Notes: generated from the sequence alone by a model not told the origin. 19,139 nucleotides of DNA from DATDRS01 sp035291605 (GCA_035291605.1 DATDRS010000262.1:1-19139), one strand, 5' to 3'; numbered from the stretch's first letter, positions 7,380 through 14,663 are shown. Made by a program: numbers and translations.

Positions 7380-7712
7380 TCACGTCCGCTCATCCAGGGC
7401 TCTGGCAATCTCGGATTGGTGGGTCGCCTGCTCGGCCAGCACCTCGCGCATGAGATCGCAGATGTCCACGATCCTTGGGTTAGCGAGGTGATAGACGACA
7501 TGCTGCCCCTGACGCTTGGCAATGACCACGCCGTTGTTCCGCAGAGCCGCCAGATGACGCGAAATGCTGGCCTGACTCAACCCGGCGGCCAGGGCGAGGT
7601 CGCCGACCCGGCGAGGGCCATCCCGCAGAAGGTGGACAATCTGCAAGCGAGCCGCGTGACTCATGGCCTGGCAAAGCCGGGCCTGCATTTCAAAAATCTC
7701 AAGAGAAGTCAT
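7380..7712 (-). CDS. ArsR/SmtB-family transcriptional regulator
   Basis: A 110-residue winged-helix protein. The recognition helix region is L-S-Q-A-S-I-S-R-H-L-A-A-L (45-57), followed by the beta-wing G-V-V-I-A-K-R-Q-G-Q-H-V-V-Y-H-L (61-76). The family senses metals or reactive sulfur species and represses its own operon. The classic alpha-3N E-L-C-V-C-D metal site is absent. There are only two cysteines, C14 (alpha-1) and C85 (C-terminal helix), plus H98, so the sensor site is atypical or the inducer is not a classical ArsR metal. The gene heads the cooC-feoA-feoB unit (65 bases before cooC) and lies 68 bases after the MBL gene. An inverted repeat at 7780-7795 is a candidate operator. The start has only a weak ribosome site (ACAGG). 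Confidence 0.9.
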   Translation of the reverse strand: MTSLEIFEMQARLCQAMSHAARLQIVHLLRDGPRRVGDLALAAGLSQASISRHLAALRNNGVVIAKRQGQHVVYHLANPRIVDICDLMREVLAEQATHQSEIARALDERT

Positions 7713-7735
7713 CCTGTCTCATTGTCTCTCGGCCC

Positions 7736-7744
7736 CTCAGTGAG
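7736..7744. promoter_or_regulatory. Short dyad CTCA-G-TGAG upstream of arsR
   Basis: A 9-base dyad, 24-32 bases before the arsR start, with the same half-site letters (CTCA/TGAG) as the larger dyad at 7780-7795. It could be part of an operator, but it is short enough to arise by chance. Confidence 0.25.
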
Positions 7745-7779
7745 CGATGTGATTGTGCTTTCCCTTGCCCCCGGCAGCA

Positions 7780-7795
7780 CTCATTTTTGAATGAG
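7780..7795. promoter_or_regulatory. Inverted repeat CTCATT-N4-AATGAG, candidate ArsR operator
   Basis: A perfect 6-base dyad with a 4-base centre overlaps the stop codon of the MBL gene, 67 bases upstream of the arsR start. ArsR-family proteins bind AT-rich imperfect dyads near their own promoter, so this is a plausible operator for arsR-cooC-feoAB. It could instead be a small RNA hairpin at the end of the MBL transcript, but no U-tract follows on the minus strand. Confidence 0.35.
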
Positions 7796-8749
7796 CAGCC
7801 GCAGCCCCGCCCCTGCCCGGATGAAGTCGGGGCCAAATGCCGCTTCGAATAATCGGATCGCCTGCTCGCCCGTGCAATGGCACGGCGCGATCTTCTGTAC
7901 ACCCAGCCGCTTGAGTTCCGTAATTACGGCCCCGATCTCGCCCGCGCTTTTATCCTTCAAGTGGAACCCGCCCATCACCAGGTACACCTCGCCATACACT
8001 TCTGCGCGCCGGACAATTTCAACCACACCGGGGTGCGCGCAGCCGGTCAGCACAATCAGCCCTTCGTCCGTCTCGACGATGAGCGACTGTTCCACGATGG
8101 TCGTTCCCAGTTCACCCGTGGTGCGAATGCCGTCAGCGACGACGACCGGCCCGCTGACCTCCACGACGCTGGCCCGTTCGCTCACCCACGTCTTGTACTC
8201 GGGCGCAAAGGACTGCGGCAGGTATACTGCCAAGCGGTCGTTCACAGCCAGCACTGCGTCCAGCCCACCCGTGTGATCGCTGTGACCGTGCGAAAGGATC
8301 ACTGCATCCAGTGTACGCGGATCAATATCCAGGGCGGCCATATTACTCAACAGCGTGGGCCCGCTGCCCCCGGCGTCGAAAAGCACCGTCGTCTCGCCGC
8401 TCTCCACCAGGCAGGCAAATCCCCAGGCCGTTGTGAGGCCAGACTCATAGGGGTTGTTGTCGTATAGGATGGTCACCATGACCGGATTAGGCGGAGACAC
8501 AGGCATGTCGGTAACTCCTGTTATTGGGGCCGGAATCCACGTCGGTGTGAGCGCCGGGGGAGTCTGGAGGACTCTCTGTGCAGCCGCCGTCGTAGGCTGC
8601 GCGGGCATCTGTCGGCCTGGCGGCGTTGGCGCAGGGGCTGGCAGGAAGAACAAGTACGGTAAGTAATGTCCCAGGCACAGCCCGGCCATACAAAGCGGCA
8701 GTAACCAGATCAGCTTGCTGTGAAGCGTCAAAGGAGTCTCTGGTTTCAT
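7781..8749 (-). CDS. Membrane-anchored metallo-beta-lactamase-fold protein
   Basis: A 322-residue protein. The N-terminus has one hydrophobic helix (about 13-36) with Met/Lys/Lys-type charges before it, a signal anchor placing the rest outside. A Pro/Thr-rich linker spans 37-90. The MBL fold from about 92 has H-G-H-S-D-H (154-159), T-G-C-A-H (235-239), G-G-F-H-L (260-264) and P-C-H-C-T-G (289-294). These motifs match the subfamily related to methanopterin-pathway 5'-phosphate synthase-like MBL proteins, annotated from sequence only; the substrate here is unknown. The start ATG overlaps the stop of the metal-ABC permease gene by 4 bases (ATGA), so it is translated with the importer. Being outside the membrane and metal-dependent, it could use or process something linked to the imported ion; that is inference. 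Confidence 0.88.
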   Translation of the reverse strand: MKPETPLTLHSKLIWLLPLCMAGLCLGHYLPYLFFLPAPAPTPPGRQMPAQPTTAAAQRVLQTPPALTPTWIPAPITGVTDMPVSPPNPVMVTILYDNNPYESGLTTAWGFACLVESGETTVLFDAGGSGPTLLSNMAALDIDPRTLDAVILSHGHSDHTGGLDAVLAVNDRLAVYLPQSFAPEYKTWVSERASVVEVSGPVVVADGIRTTGELGTTIVEQSLIVETDEGLIVLTGCAHPGVVEIVRRAEVYGEVYLVMGGFHLKDKSAGEIGAVITELKRLGVQKIAPCHCTGEQAIRLFEAAFGPDFIRAGAGLRLLIQK

Positions 8750-9585
8750 GGTTGCTCCACCGGATGATGCGCCGCAGGCCGTCGCCAGCGTCTGGGCGAG
8801 GCCAGCGCGGCCATGAAGAAGACCAGGGTCGCCAGCAAAACGATGGTGGCGCCCGAGGCAGTGTTGAGCGGATACGAGAGCAACAGCCCGCCCACCGTGC
8901 TGCTCACACCAATGACCACGGCCAGCGCCATCATCCGGCGGAAGTCCTCGGTGAGTTGATAGGCCGCCGCGGCTGGGGTAACGATCAGCGCCGACACCAG
9001 CACGATGCCCACCACCTTGATCGACAGCACTACCGTGAGCGCGACCAGGCTGATGAGCAGGAAGTACACTCTGCCGGCCGGCACGCCGGTGACCTCGGCC
9101 ATCTCCGGGTCAAAGGTGACGAACAGCAGTTCTTTGAAGAATAACCCGACGACGACTAGCACGGCGGCGCCCAGGCCGAGCGTGATCCACACGTCCTGCT
9201 CGCCCACGGCCAGGATGCTGCCGAACAGATAGCCGAACAGGTCCACGTTGTAGCCCTGCATCAGGCCGATGAACAGGATACCGAGCGCCATCGTCGAGGC
9301 GAAGAAAATGCCGACCGCCGTGTCTTCCTTGACCTGGCTCTTGCGCGCCACCAGCCCGATGCCCCAGGCCGTCGCCAGGCAGAAGCCAATCGCCGTCAGC
9401 AGCGGGTTGAGGCCGAGCAGGAAGCCCAGGGCCACGCCGCCGAAACTGGCGTGGGCAATGCCGGCGCCGATGAACGACAATCCTTTGAGCACGACGTACA
9501 CGCCGATGATGGCGCACACGGCCCCGATGACCGCGCCGGCCAGCAGCGCGCGCTGCATAAAGGCGTAGCCCAGAACTTCCGTCAT
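8746..9585 (-). CDS. Zn/Mn/Fe-type ABC transporter permease (ABC-3 family)
   Basis: A 279-residue integral membrane protein with seven to nine hydrophobic segments, of the ZnuB/MntB/TroC family. Visible family elements are G-L-S-F-I-G-A-G-I-A-H-A-S-F-G-G (about 35-50), the F-D-P-E-M-A-E-V-T-G-V-P segment (157-168) that contacts the ATPase, and the V-K-V-V-G-I-V-L-V-S-A-L-I-V-T-P-A-A-A-A-type stretch around 190-209. It carries the ion across the membrane. Both ends are coupled by 4-base ATGA overlaps, to the ATPase before it and to the MBL gene after it. Confidence 0.94.
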   Translation of the reverse strand: MTEVLGYAFMQRALLAGAVIGAVCAIIGVYVVLKGLSFIGAGIAHASFGGVALGFLLGLNPLLTAIGFCLATAWGIGLVARKSQVKEDTAVGIFFASTMALGILFIGLMQGYNVDLFGYLFGSILAVGEQDVWITLGLGAAVLVVVGLFFKELLFVTFDPEMAEVTGVPAGRVYFLLISLVALTVVLSIKVVGIVLVSALIVTPAAAAYQLTEDFRRMMALAVVIGVSSTVGGLLLSYPLNTASGATIVLLATLVFFMAALASPRRWRRPAAHHPVEQP

Positions 9586-10367
9586 GGCTCTTTCTCCACG
9601 ACGATGTGCGGCACGCGCCCGTGGTGGAAGAACATCGCCTCACAACCGTACATCTGCGTCATGGCTTCGGAGCCGAGCACCTCTTCGGGCCGGCCGTGCG
9701 CCACCAGCCGCCGATTGACGCACACAACGCCGTCCACGTAAGAGGCGACCACGCCCACATCGTGCGAGACGACCAGGATGGTGATGCCCTCCTCGTGCAA
9801 ACGACGCAACAGCTCGTAAAGACTCTCGGTAGCAGCCACGTCCACGCCCGTGGTCGGCTCGTCGAGCAGCAGCAGATCGGGGTCGTTGGCGAGGGCGCGG
9901 GCGAGGAAGGCACGCTGCCGCTGTCCACCGGAAAGGCGCGCCAGCGGCCGATCGGCCAGGTCGGCGATCCCCACCCGCTCCATCGCCCGGCGGGCCGCTG
10001 CGCGATCGTCCGAGGATGGGCGGCGAAACAGGCCGACGCGCCCGTAGCGGCCCATAAGCACAACCTCCTCGGCGCGCACCGGGAAATTCAAATCCACCGA
10101 CAGCACCTGCGGCACGTAGCCGACACGCCGCCGCTCTCCATTGAGTTCCCAGGGCGCTTTGCCGAACAGGCGCACCGCGCCGCTGGCTGGGCGCACCAGG
10201 CCCAGGATGACGCGAAGCAATGTCGTCTTGCCCGCGCCGTTGGGGCCGATGATGGCCAGAAAATCGCCAGGGGCGACGTTCAGGCTCACGTCCTCCAGCA
10301 CGAGCACGTCCTGAAATATCACGTCCACGTGGGTGAGTCGAATGATGGGAGACGTCGTGTTCGCCAT
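9582..10367 (-). CDS. Metal ABC transporter ATP-binding protein (ZnuC/MntA-like)
   Basis: A 261-residue ATPase. Walker A is G-P-N-G-A-G-K-T-T (41-49), the Q-loop is Y-V-P-Q (84-87), the signature is L-S-G-G-Q (145-149), Walker B is L-L-L-L-D-E-P (165-171), followed by T-T-G-V-D, the D-loop form usual in divalent metal importers, and the switch His is 202. It drives uptake with the permease. The ribosome site AGGA lies 5 bases before the ATG and overlaps the stop of the binding-protein gene, 6 bases away. The C-terminal G-C-E-A-M-F-F-H-H-G-R segment (241-251) carries Cys and His residues that could bind metal. Confidence 0.95.
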   Translation of the reverse strand: MANTTSPIIRLTHVDVIFQDVLVLEDVSLNVAPGDFLAIIGPNGAGKTTLLRVILGLVRPASGAVRLFGKAPWELNGERRRVGYVPQVLSVDLNFPVRAEEVVLMGRYGRVGLFRRPSSDDRAAARRAMERVGIADLADRPLARLSGGQRQRAFLARALANDPDLLLLDEPTTGVDVAATESLYELLRRLHEEGITILVVSHDVGVVASYVDGVVCVNRRLVAHGRPEEVLGSEAMTQMYGCEAMFFHHGRVPHIVVEKEP

Positions 10368-10373
10368 GTTGTC

Positions 10374-11261
10374 CTACTTCAACGCTTTGCCGATCTCGTT
10401 CAGGTTATAACGCATCAGTTCGAGGTAGCCGTAATGTGGCGGCTGACCCAGTGGATTCAAGAAGAGCACCTGGGCGCCGCTCTCTTCGGCGATCACCTCA
10501 GCAGCCTTCGACGAGAACTGCGGCTCGGCGAAGATGGCCTTCGCGCCGATGGCTCTGGCGGTCTTCACGATCTCGGCGATTTCCGCTGGCGAGGGTTCTG
10601 CGCCGGGCGTGCGCTCGACGACGGCCGCCTGCTCCAGCCCATAGTCGCGGGCGAAGTAAGCCCACGCCGCGTGGAAGGCGATGAACTGGCGGCAGGAGAA
10701 ACCAGCCACCGCCTCGCGGATTTCTTGATCCAGCGCCTGCAATTCGCCGACGTATTGATCGGCATTCGCGCGATACGTGTCTGCTCCGGCCGGGTCGGCT
10801 TGGATCAGCGCGTCGGAGATCTTCTCCACCTGATGTATCGCATTGCGCGGGCTGAGCCAGACGTGCGGATTGCCACCCGACTCGTGCTCGTCTCCGCCAA
10901 TGATTTCCAGCCCATCCGCCGTGGTAACCACGGTCAGGTCTGGATTGTCGGCGGCGGAGATCACCTCCTCGGCCCAGTATTCCAGTCCCACACCGTTGAG
11001 CACCAGCACGCGAGCGCGGCTGACCGCCTGCAGTTGTGCTGGAATGAGCTCATACGTGTGCGGGCTGGCTCCCGGCGGCACGAGCGCTTCGACCCGCACG
11101 CGGTCGCCACCCACCTGCTGCGCGAAGTCGGCCAGCGGTAGGATGCTGGCGACTACGAGCAGCCGATTGTTATCTGCTGGCTGGGTTGAGGGGCCGCAGG
11201 CCGCCAATCCCAGCGCCAGCACCAGAATGAGCAGTATCGAGAAAAGGGATTGCCTGGACAT
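10374..11261 (-). CDS. Metal ABC transporter substrate-binding lipoprotein (ZnuA/TroA family)
   Basis: A 295-residue lipoprotein. The signal peptide ends in lipobox L-A-A-C with lipidated Cys22. Cluster A-I metal ligands are visible: H68 in S-P-H-T-Y-E, H133 in G-N-P-H-V-W-L-S-P and H197 in F-I-A-F-H-A-A-W. The fourth ligand, normally Asp in L-D-P-L-G, is replaced by Asn269 (L-N-P-L-G). The loop before H133 is short and acidic (G-D-E-H-E-S-G-G) rather than the long His-rich loop of ZnuA. The ion could therefore be Zn, Mn or Fe(II). The frame is open 22 codons upstream, but ATG 11261 is chosen because it starts a proper signal peptide and has AGGA upstream. First gene of the importer operon. 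Confidence 0.93.
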   Translation of the reverse strand: MSRQSLFSILLILVLALGLAACGPSTQPADNNRLLVVASILPLADFAQQVGGDRVRVEALVPPGASPHTYELIPAQLQAVSRARVLVLNGVGLEYWAEEVISAADNPDLTVVTTADGLEIIGGDEHESGGNPHVWLSPRNAIHQVEKISDALIQADPAGADTYRANADQYVGELQALDQEIREAVAGFSCRQFIAFHAAWAYFARDYGLEQAAVVERTPGAEPSPAEIAEIVKTARAIGAKAIFAEPQFSSKAAEVIAEESGAQVLFLNPLGQPPHYGYLELMRYNLNEIGKALK

Positions 11262-11294
11262 CTTCGGCAGTTCCTGCTGTCTGTGATAAAGGAA

Positions 11295-11304
11295 CGTGAT
11301 CACG
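11295..11304. promoter_or_regulatory. Palindrome CGTGATCACG upstream of the metal-binding lipoprotein gene
   Basis: A perfect 10-base palindrome lies 34 bases before the lipoprotein start and overlaps the stop codon of the DUF6125-like gene. A TTTATC box, which could serve as a -10 element, lies between it and the start. It could be an operator for the importer; at 10 bases, chance is not excluded. Confidence 0.25.
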
Positions 11305-11803
11305 GCAGCTGAAATTCCCATTCGCAAAAACTGTCCGTCGCCGGGTCGGGTGGGGCATGGACGCAGGTCGTTTCGATACGCGAGTCAACCGCGCGGGCGA
11401 ACTGCGAGTATTCCACCAGTCCCACTGGCTTGCACGGGAAGGGCGGCAAGCCCTTGCGCTGCCGCGCCTGTTGCACCCGGCATTCGATCATCCGAAAACG
11501 CAGTGTGTGTGCGTCAACGCGCTCGGCGGCCTGCCGGTTGACGGCGGCGTACAGCCGGTAGCCTAACGCCTTTTCGAGCGCGTCCAGACCGCCGACTTCC
11601 TCGATGGCGAAGGCTTGCATAATGCGCCGCGCCTCGACCGGCGAGAAACGTTCCCAGGATTTTGTGTCCAGCGCGATTGTCGTTTCCAGGCCGAACTTCT
11701 CTTCGGCGGCCAGGAACCAGCAGCCGTCGTGGGCCAGCCAGTTCTTGGCGTAGACTTCGATGAGTTTGATCAGAGCTTCGCGCGAGAGATCTTCAAGTTT
11801 CAC
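11300..11803 (-). CDS. DUF6125-like small protein with C-terminal cysteines
   Basis: A 167-residue soluble protein starting at GTG 11803, chosen because GGGAGG lies 7 bases upstream and the protein then begins M-K-L-E-D-L-S-R-E-A, the typical family beginning. The frame is open back to an ATG at 11944, but that would overlap the preceding gene and adds 47 residues with no family likeness. The segment Y-A-K-N-W-L-A-H-D-G-C-W-F (18-30) and the E-A-R-R-I-M helix (57-62) match DUF6125 proteins. The C-terminal part holds C108, C124, C147 and C160 in a P-P-D-P context resembling the small Cys-containing V4R/hydrolase-like domains. No function is known; a metal or Fe-S site is possible. Confidence 0.65.
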   Translation of the reverse strand: MKLEDLSREALIKLIEVYAKNWLAHDGCWFLAAEEKFGLETTIALDTKSWERFSPVEARRIMQAFAIEEVGGLDALEKALGYRLYAAVNRQAAERVDAHTLRFRMIECRVQQARQRKGLPPFPCKPVGLVEYSQFARAVDSRIETTCVHAPPDPATDSFCEWEFQLP

Positions 11804-11927
11804 GACCACCCTCCCATACGAGCAGCCATCACTGTCTGTCGCCCGCAAGCCGGCAACCTCAGCGCGAAAATCAGCCCTAGCGCTATCCAATGTTGTCGTT
11901 GTTTTGATTCCGCGCTCATCCTTAACA
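11804..11927. other. Intergenic gap of 124 bases
   Basis: Between the acyl-CoA synthetase fusion and the DUF6125-like gene. It holds the GGGAGG ribosome site of the GTG start and a weak 5-base inverted repeat (AGCGC...GCGCT). No convincing promoter or terminator is seen. It is one of the larger gaps in the window and a possible operon break. Confidence 0.4.
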
Positions 11928-14663
11928 TCAGCGCCTCTTGGCACCGAGAGGCAGGGGTGGCAGAGTCGCAGCCACCCGGACGCGGGCGTCTACCACAGAC
12001 ACACCCTTCCCCTCGGGCGACACCATCACCGGGTTGAGGTCTAATTCGCTTATCTCAACGAGGTCTTCCACCAAGGCGCCCACCCTGAGGATGACCTGTT
12101 CGAGCGCGGCCACATCGTAACGGGGCCCGCCGCGGTATCCGGTGAGGAGCGAGAAGGTTTTGAGCGACCGGACCATTTCGCTGGCATCTCGATCCGTCAG
12201 AGGCGTGATGCGCACCACGATGTCCTTGAGGAGTTCGACGAGAACGCCCCCAGCGCCACAAACCATTACGGGTCCGAAGACCGGGTCGTGTGTGACGCCC
12301 ACAAGCATCTCGACGCCTGAGGCCACCATCGGCTGGATGAGAAAACTGGTTCTCCTCACGCCGGCCGACTCCAATCGCTTCAGCATCTCCTCTGCCGTCT
12401 TTTCCGTCTCCTCCCCGCCAGCGAGACCGAGGCGAACCGCGCCCGCCTCGGTCTTATGCACCAGTCCGGGCGCGACGGCTTTGAGGGCGACTTGCCCGCC
12501 CAACTCCGTCGCGATGCGCCCCGCCTCTTCTGGAGTTGTGGCATATATCGTTTTCACCAGCGGAATACCGTAGCAGGCGAGCAGGTTCTGGGTCTCCTCT
12601 GGAGAGAGCCACCTGCCGCCCCCGCGCAGGGCCTGAGCCACTATCGCCGCGGCTTCTTCCCTTCGCACATCGGGGAAACTCGGCGCCTTACCTTCGGGAG
12701 TGGCGAGCCATTTGCCGTACTGCACCGCACGCGCCAGAGCGCGGGCCGCCGCCTCTGGAAATGGGTAGGACGGGATGCGGCTGCGACCGTCTGAGAGGAT
12801 TTCGGGCAGGCCATGGCTCGCCATGAAAGTGGCGAGGATGGGTATGCGGCCGCCCAATTCCCGCGCCGCCTTCAGGATCTCACCGGCTACCTCTTCCGGG
12901 CGGAGAGCCATGGGCGGGATGAAGATGACGATGAGGGCGTCCACCCTCCGATCGCTCGCCACCGCACGTATGGCGCGCGCATAGTCGCTCGAGGAGGCTG
13001 AGGCGACCATGTCCACAGGGTTTTTCACCCCGGCTGCCGGAGGGAGGAAACCTTTGAGAGCAGCCTGTGTCTCAGGGGACAGCTCAGGCACCTGAAGACC
13101 CAGGTCTTCACAAGCATCAGCCGCGAGGATGCCCGCCCCTCCCGCGTTCGTGACGATGGCGACTCGATCTCCTTTAGGGACGGGCTGCGTCGTGAGCAGC
13201 GCAGCCACGTCGAACGTCTCGGCGAGGACATCTGTCCTGATCACCCCGGATTGGTGGAAGAGAGCGTCCACCGTGACGTCAGAAGCGGCGACGAGGGCGC
13301 CCGTGTGCGACTGGGTCGCTCGGAAACCCGCCGCCGAACGCCCGCTTTTCACGGCGACGATCGGCTTTTTTCTGCCCACACGCCGGGCGATGCGGGCGAA
13401 CTTCCTCGGATTGCCAAAAGACTCGAGATACAGCAGGATCAGGTCGGTGTTGTCATCGCTTTCCCAGTACTGAATCAGATCGTTGCCGGAGATGTCTGCC
13501 TTATTCCCAACGGAGACGAAGGTGGACATTCCCAGCCCCAACCGGCTGGCATGGTCAATAATGGCGATTCCCAGAGCGCCTGACTGCGAGAGGAAGCCGA
13601 TTTTGCCCGGCATGGGCTTGAAGGGGGAAAACTGGGCATTGAGACTGACTTCTGGAGCGGTATTGACGATCCCCATGCAGTTCGGGCCGATGAGCCGCAT
13701 GCCTGCCTCGCGGCAAACTTCCACTAGTTCCTGCTGAAGCCGGGCGCCTGCCTCACCCGATTCGGCAAAGCCGGCGGAGATAACTATGAGCGCGCGCACC
13801 CCTTTGCTGGCGCACTCTCTGGCCACCGGCACCACTGCCGGTGCAGGCACCACGATGAAAGCAAGGTCAACGGGGCCCGGGCAATCGAGGACGGAGCGGT
13901 ACGCCACAACGGACTGAACTACTTCTGCTTTAGCATTCACCGGATAGACAGGCCCCTGGAATCCGCCCTCCACGAGGTTTCGGAAGAGTTCGCCGCCGAT
14001 GGTGCCGCGCTCGCGCGAGGCGCCGATGACGGCTACCCCGCGAGGTCGAAAGAACTTTTCCATGGCCGCCACCGCCGCCACCGCTTCACGTTGCTCAAAA
14101 CTTACCAGCGCCTCGGGGAGGAGGGAGGCCGGGAAAGTAACGCGTATGAATCCCGGTTCGCTTTTCAGAACCGTGGGGAAACCCAACTGGCGTAAGACCT
14201 GGATCATACGGATGTTTTCCGGCGCCACCTGCGCCTCGAGCACCGATATTCCCGCCGTGACAGCGGCTTCGGCCAGTTGGCCGAGGAGTATCGTGCCCAA
14301 CCCCTTCCCCTGGTACGCGTCGGCAACCACCACGGCAGCGTCGGCCTTTCCCGGGAAGGTCGCAACATAAATTGCATGTCCTATCACTTTTCCCTCTCGC
14401 GTGGCAAGGAGTGCAAACTGGCCAGCACCGGGCATCAGCCACTTTGCTGCTTCGTCCGGGTTCACGGCATGGAGGAAGCGGAGGCAGCGAGTCTCGGTAG
14501 AGAGGCTTTTGACAAAGTCTGCTAAGAGGATGTAATCCTCAGAGTGCACCGGCCGCACGTGGGCGAGAGAGCCATCCCTTAGCACCACATCGGTTTCAAA
14601 CCGTTCCGTACTGACATCTCCTGGCTGTGGTTTCGAGTTCGCTTGAGGTATTCCTGTGCTCAT
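11928..14663 (-). CDS. GNAT acetyltransferase fused to NDP-forming acyl-CoA synthetase (Pat/ACD-like)
   Basis: A 911-residue fusion. Residues 22-178 are a GNAT domain with acetyl-CoA loop Q-G-K-G-L-G (118-123). Residues about 200-330 form the CoA-binding domain (G-A-S-R-E-R-G-T-I-G-G at 214-224). Residues about 350-660 form the succinyl-CoA-ligase-like domains, with S-H-T-G-A (452-456). Residues about 685-895 form the ATP-grasp domain (L-K-A-V-A-P-G-L-V-H-K-T near 727-738 and E-L-D-L-N-P-V near 873-879). It is either an ADP-forming acetate-CoA ligase or a lysine acetyltransferase controlling metabolic enzymes. H453 sits where the phospho-His of active ligases lies, whereas Salmonella Pat has lost it, so ligase activity may be kept. 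GAGGA precedes the ATG. It follows the cupin fusion by 33 bases. Confidence 0.92.
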   Translation of the reverse strand: MSTGIPQANSKPQPGDVSTERFETDVVLRDGSLAHVRPVHSEDYILLADFVKSLSTETRCLRFLHAVNPDEAAKWLMPGAGQFALLATREGKVIGHAIYVATFPGKADAAVVVADAYQGKGLGTILLGQLAEAAVTAGISVLEAQVAPENIRMIQVLRQLGFPTVLKSEPGFIRVTFPASLLPEALVSFEQREAVAAVAAMEKFFRPRGVAVIGASRERGTIGGELFRNLVEGGFQGPVYPVNAKAEVVQSVVAYRSVLDCPGPVDLAFIVVPAPAVVPVARECASKGVRALIVISAGFAESGEAGARLQQELVEVCREAGMRLIGPNCMGIVNTAPEVSLNAQFSPFKPMPGKIGFLSQSGALGIAIIDHASRLGLGMSTFVSVGNKADISGNDLIQYWESDDNTDLILLYLESFGNPRKFARIARRVGRKKPIVAVKSGRSAAGFRATQSHTGALVAASDVTVDALFHQSGVIRTDVLAETFDVAALLTTQPVPKGDRVAIVTNAGGAGILAADACEDLGLQVPELSPETQAALKGFLPPAAGVKNPVDMVASASSSDYARAIRAVASDRRVDALIVIFIPPMALRPEEVAGEILKAARELGGRIPILATFMASHGLPEILSDGRSRIPSYPFPEAAARALARAVQYGKWLATPEGKAPSFPDVRREEAAAIVAQALRGGGRWLSPEETQNLLACYGIPLVKTIYATTPEEAGRIATELGGQVALKAVAPGLVHKTEAGAVRLGLAGGEETEKTAEEMLKRLESAGVRRTSFLIQPMVASGVEMLVGVTHDPVFGPVMVCGAGGVLVELLKDIVVRITPLTDRDASEMVRSLKTFSLLTGYRGGPRYDVAALEQVILRVGALVEDLVEISELDLNPVMVSPEGKGVSVVDARVRVAATLPPLPLGAKRR

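Noticed and set aside
7780..7795. Reading the dyad as an intrinsic terminator of the importer/MBL operon
   Set aside because: The stem is only 6 bases and AT-rich, and no run of T follows on the minus strand.
9606..11141. A 511-codon open frame on the + strand across the ABC importer genes
   Set aside because: It is antisense to two genes with complete family motifs, its translation is rich in His/Gln/Arg/Val with no domain pattern, and long antisense frames are expected at this GC content and codon bias.
11803..11944. Using ATG 11944 as the start of the DUF6125-like gene
   Set aside because: It overlaps the end of the acyl-CoA synthetase gene and adds residues without family likeness, while GTG 11803 has a strong GGGAGG site and the expected N-terminus.
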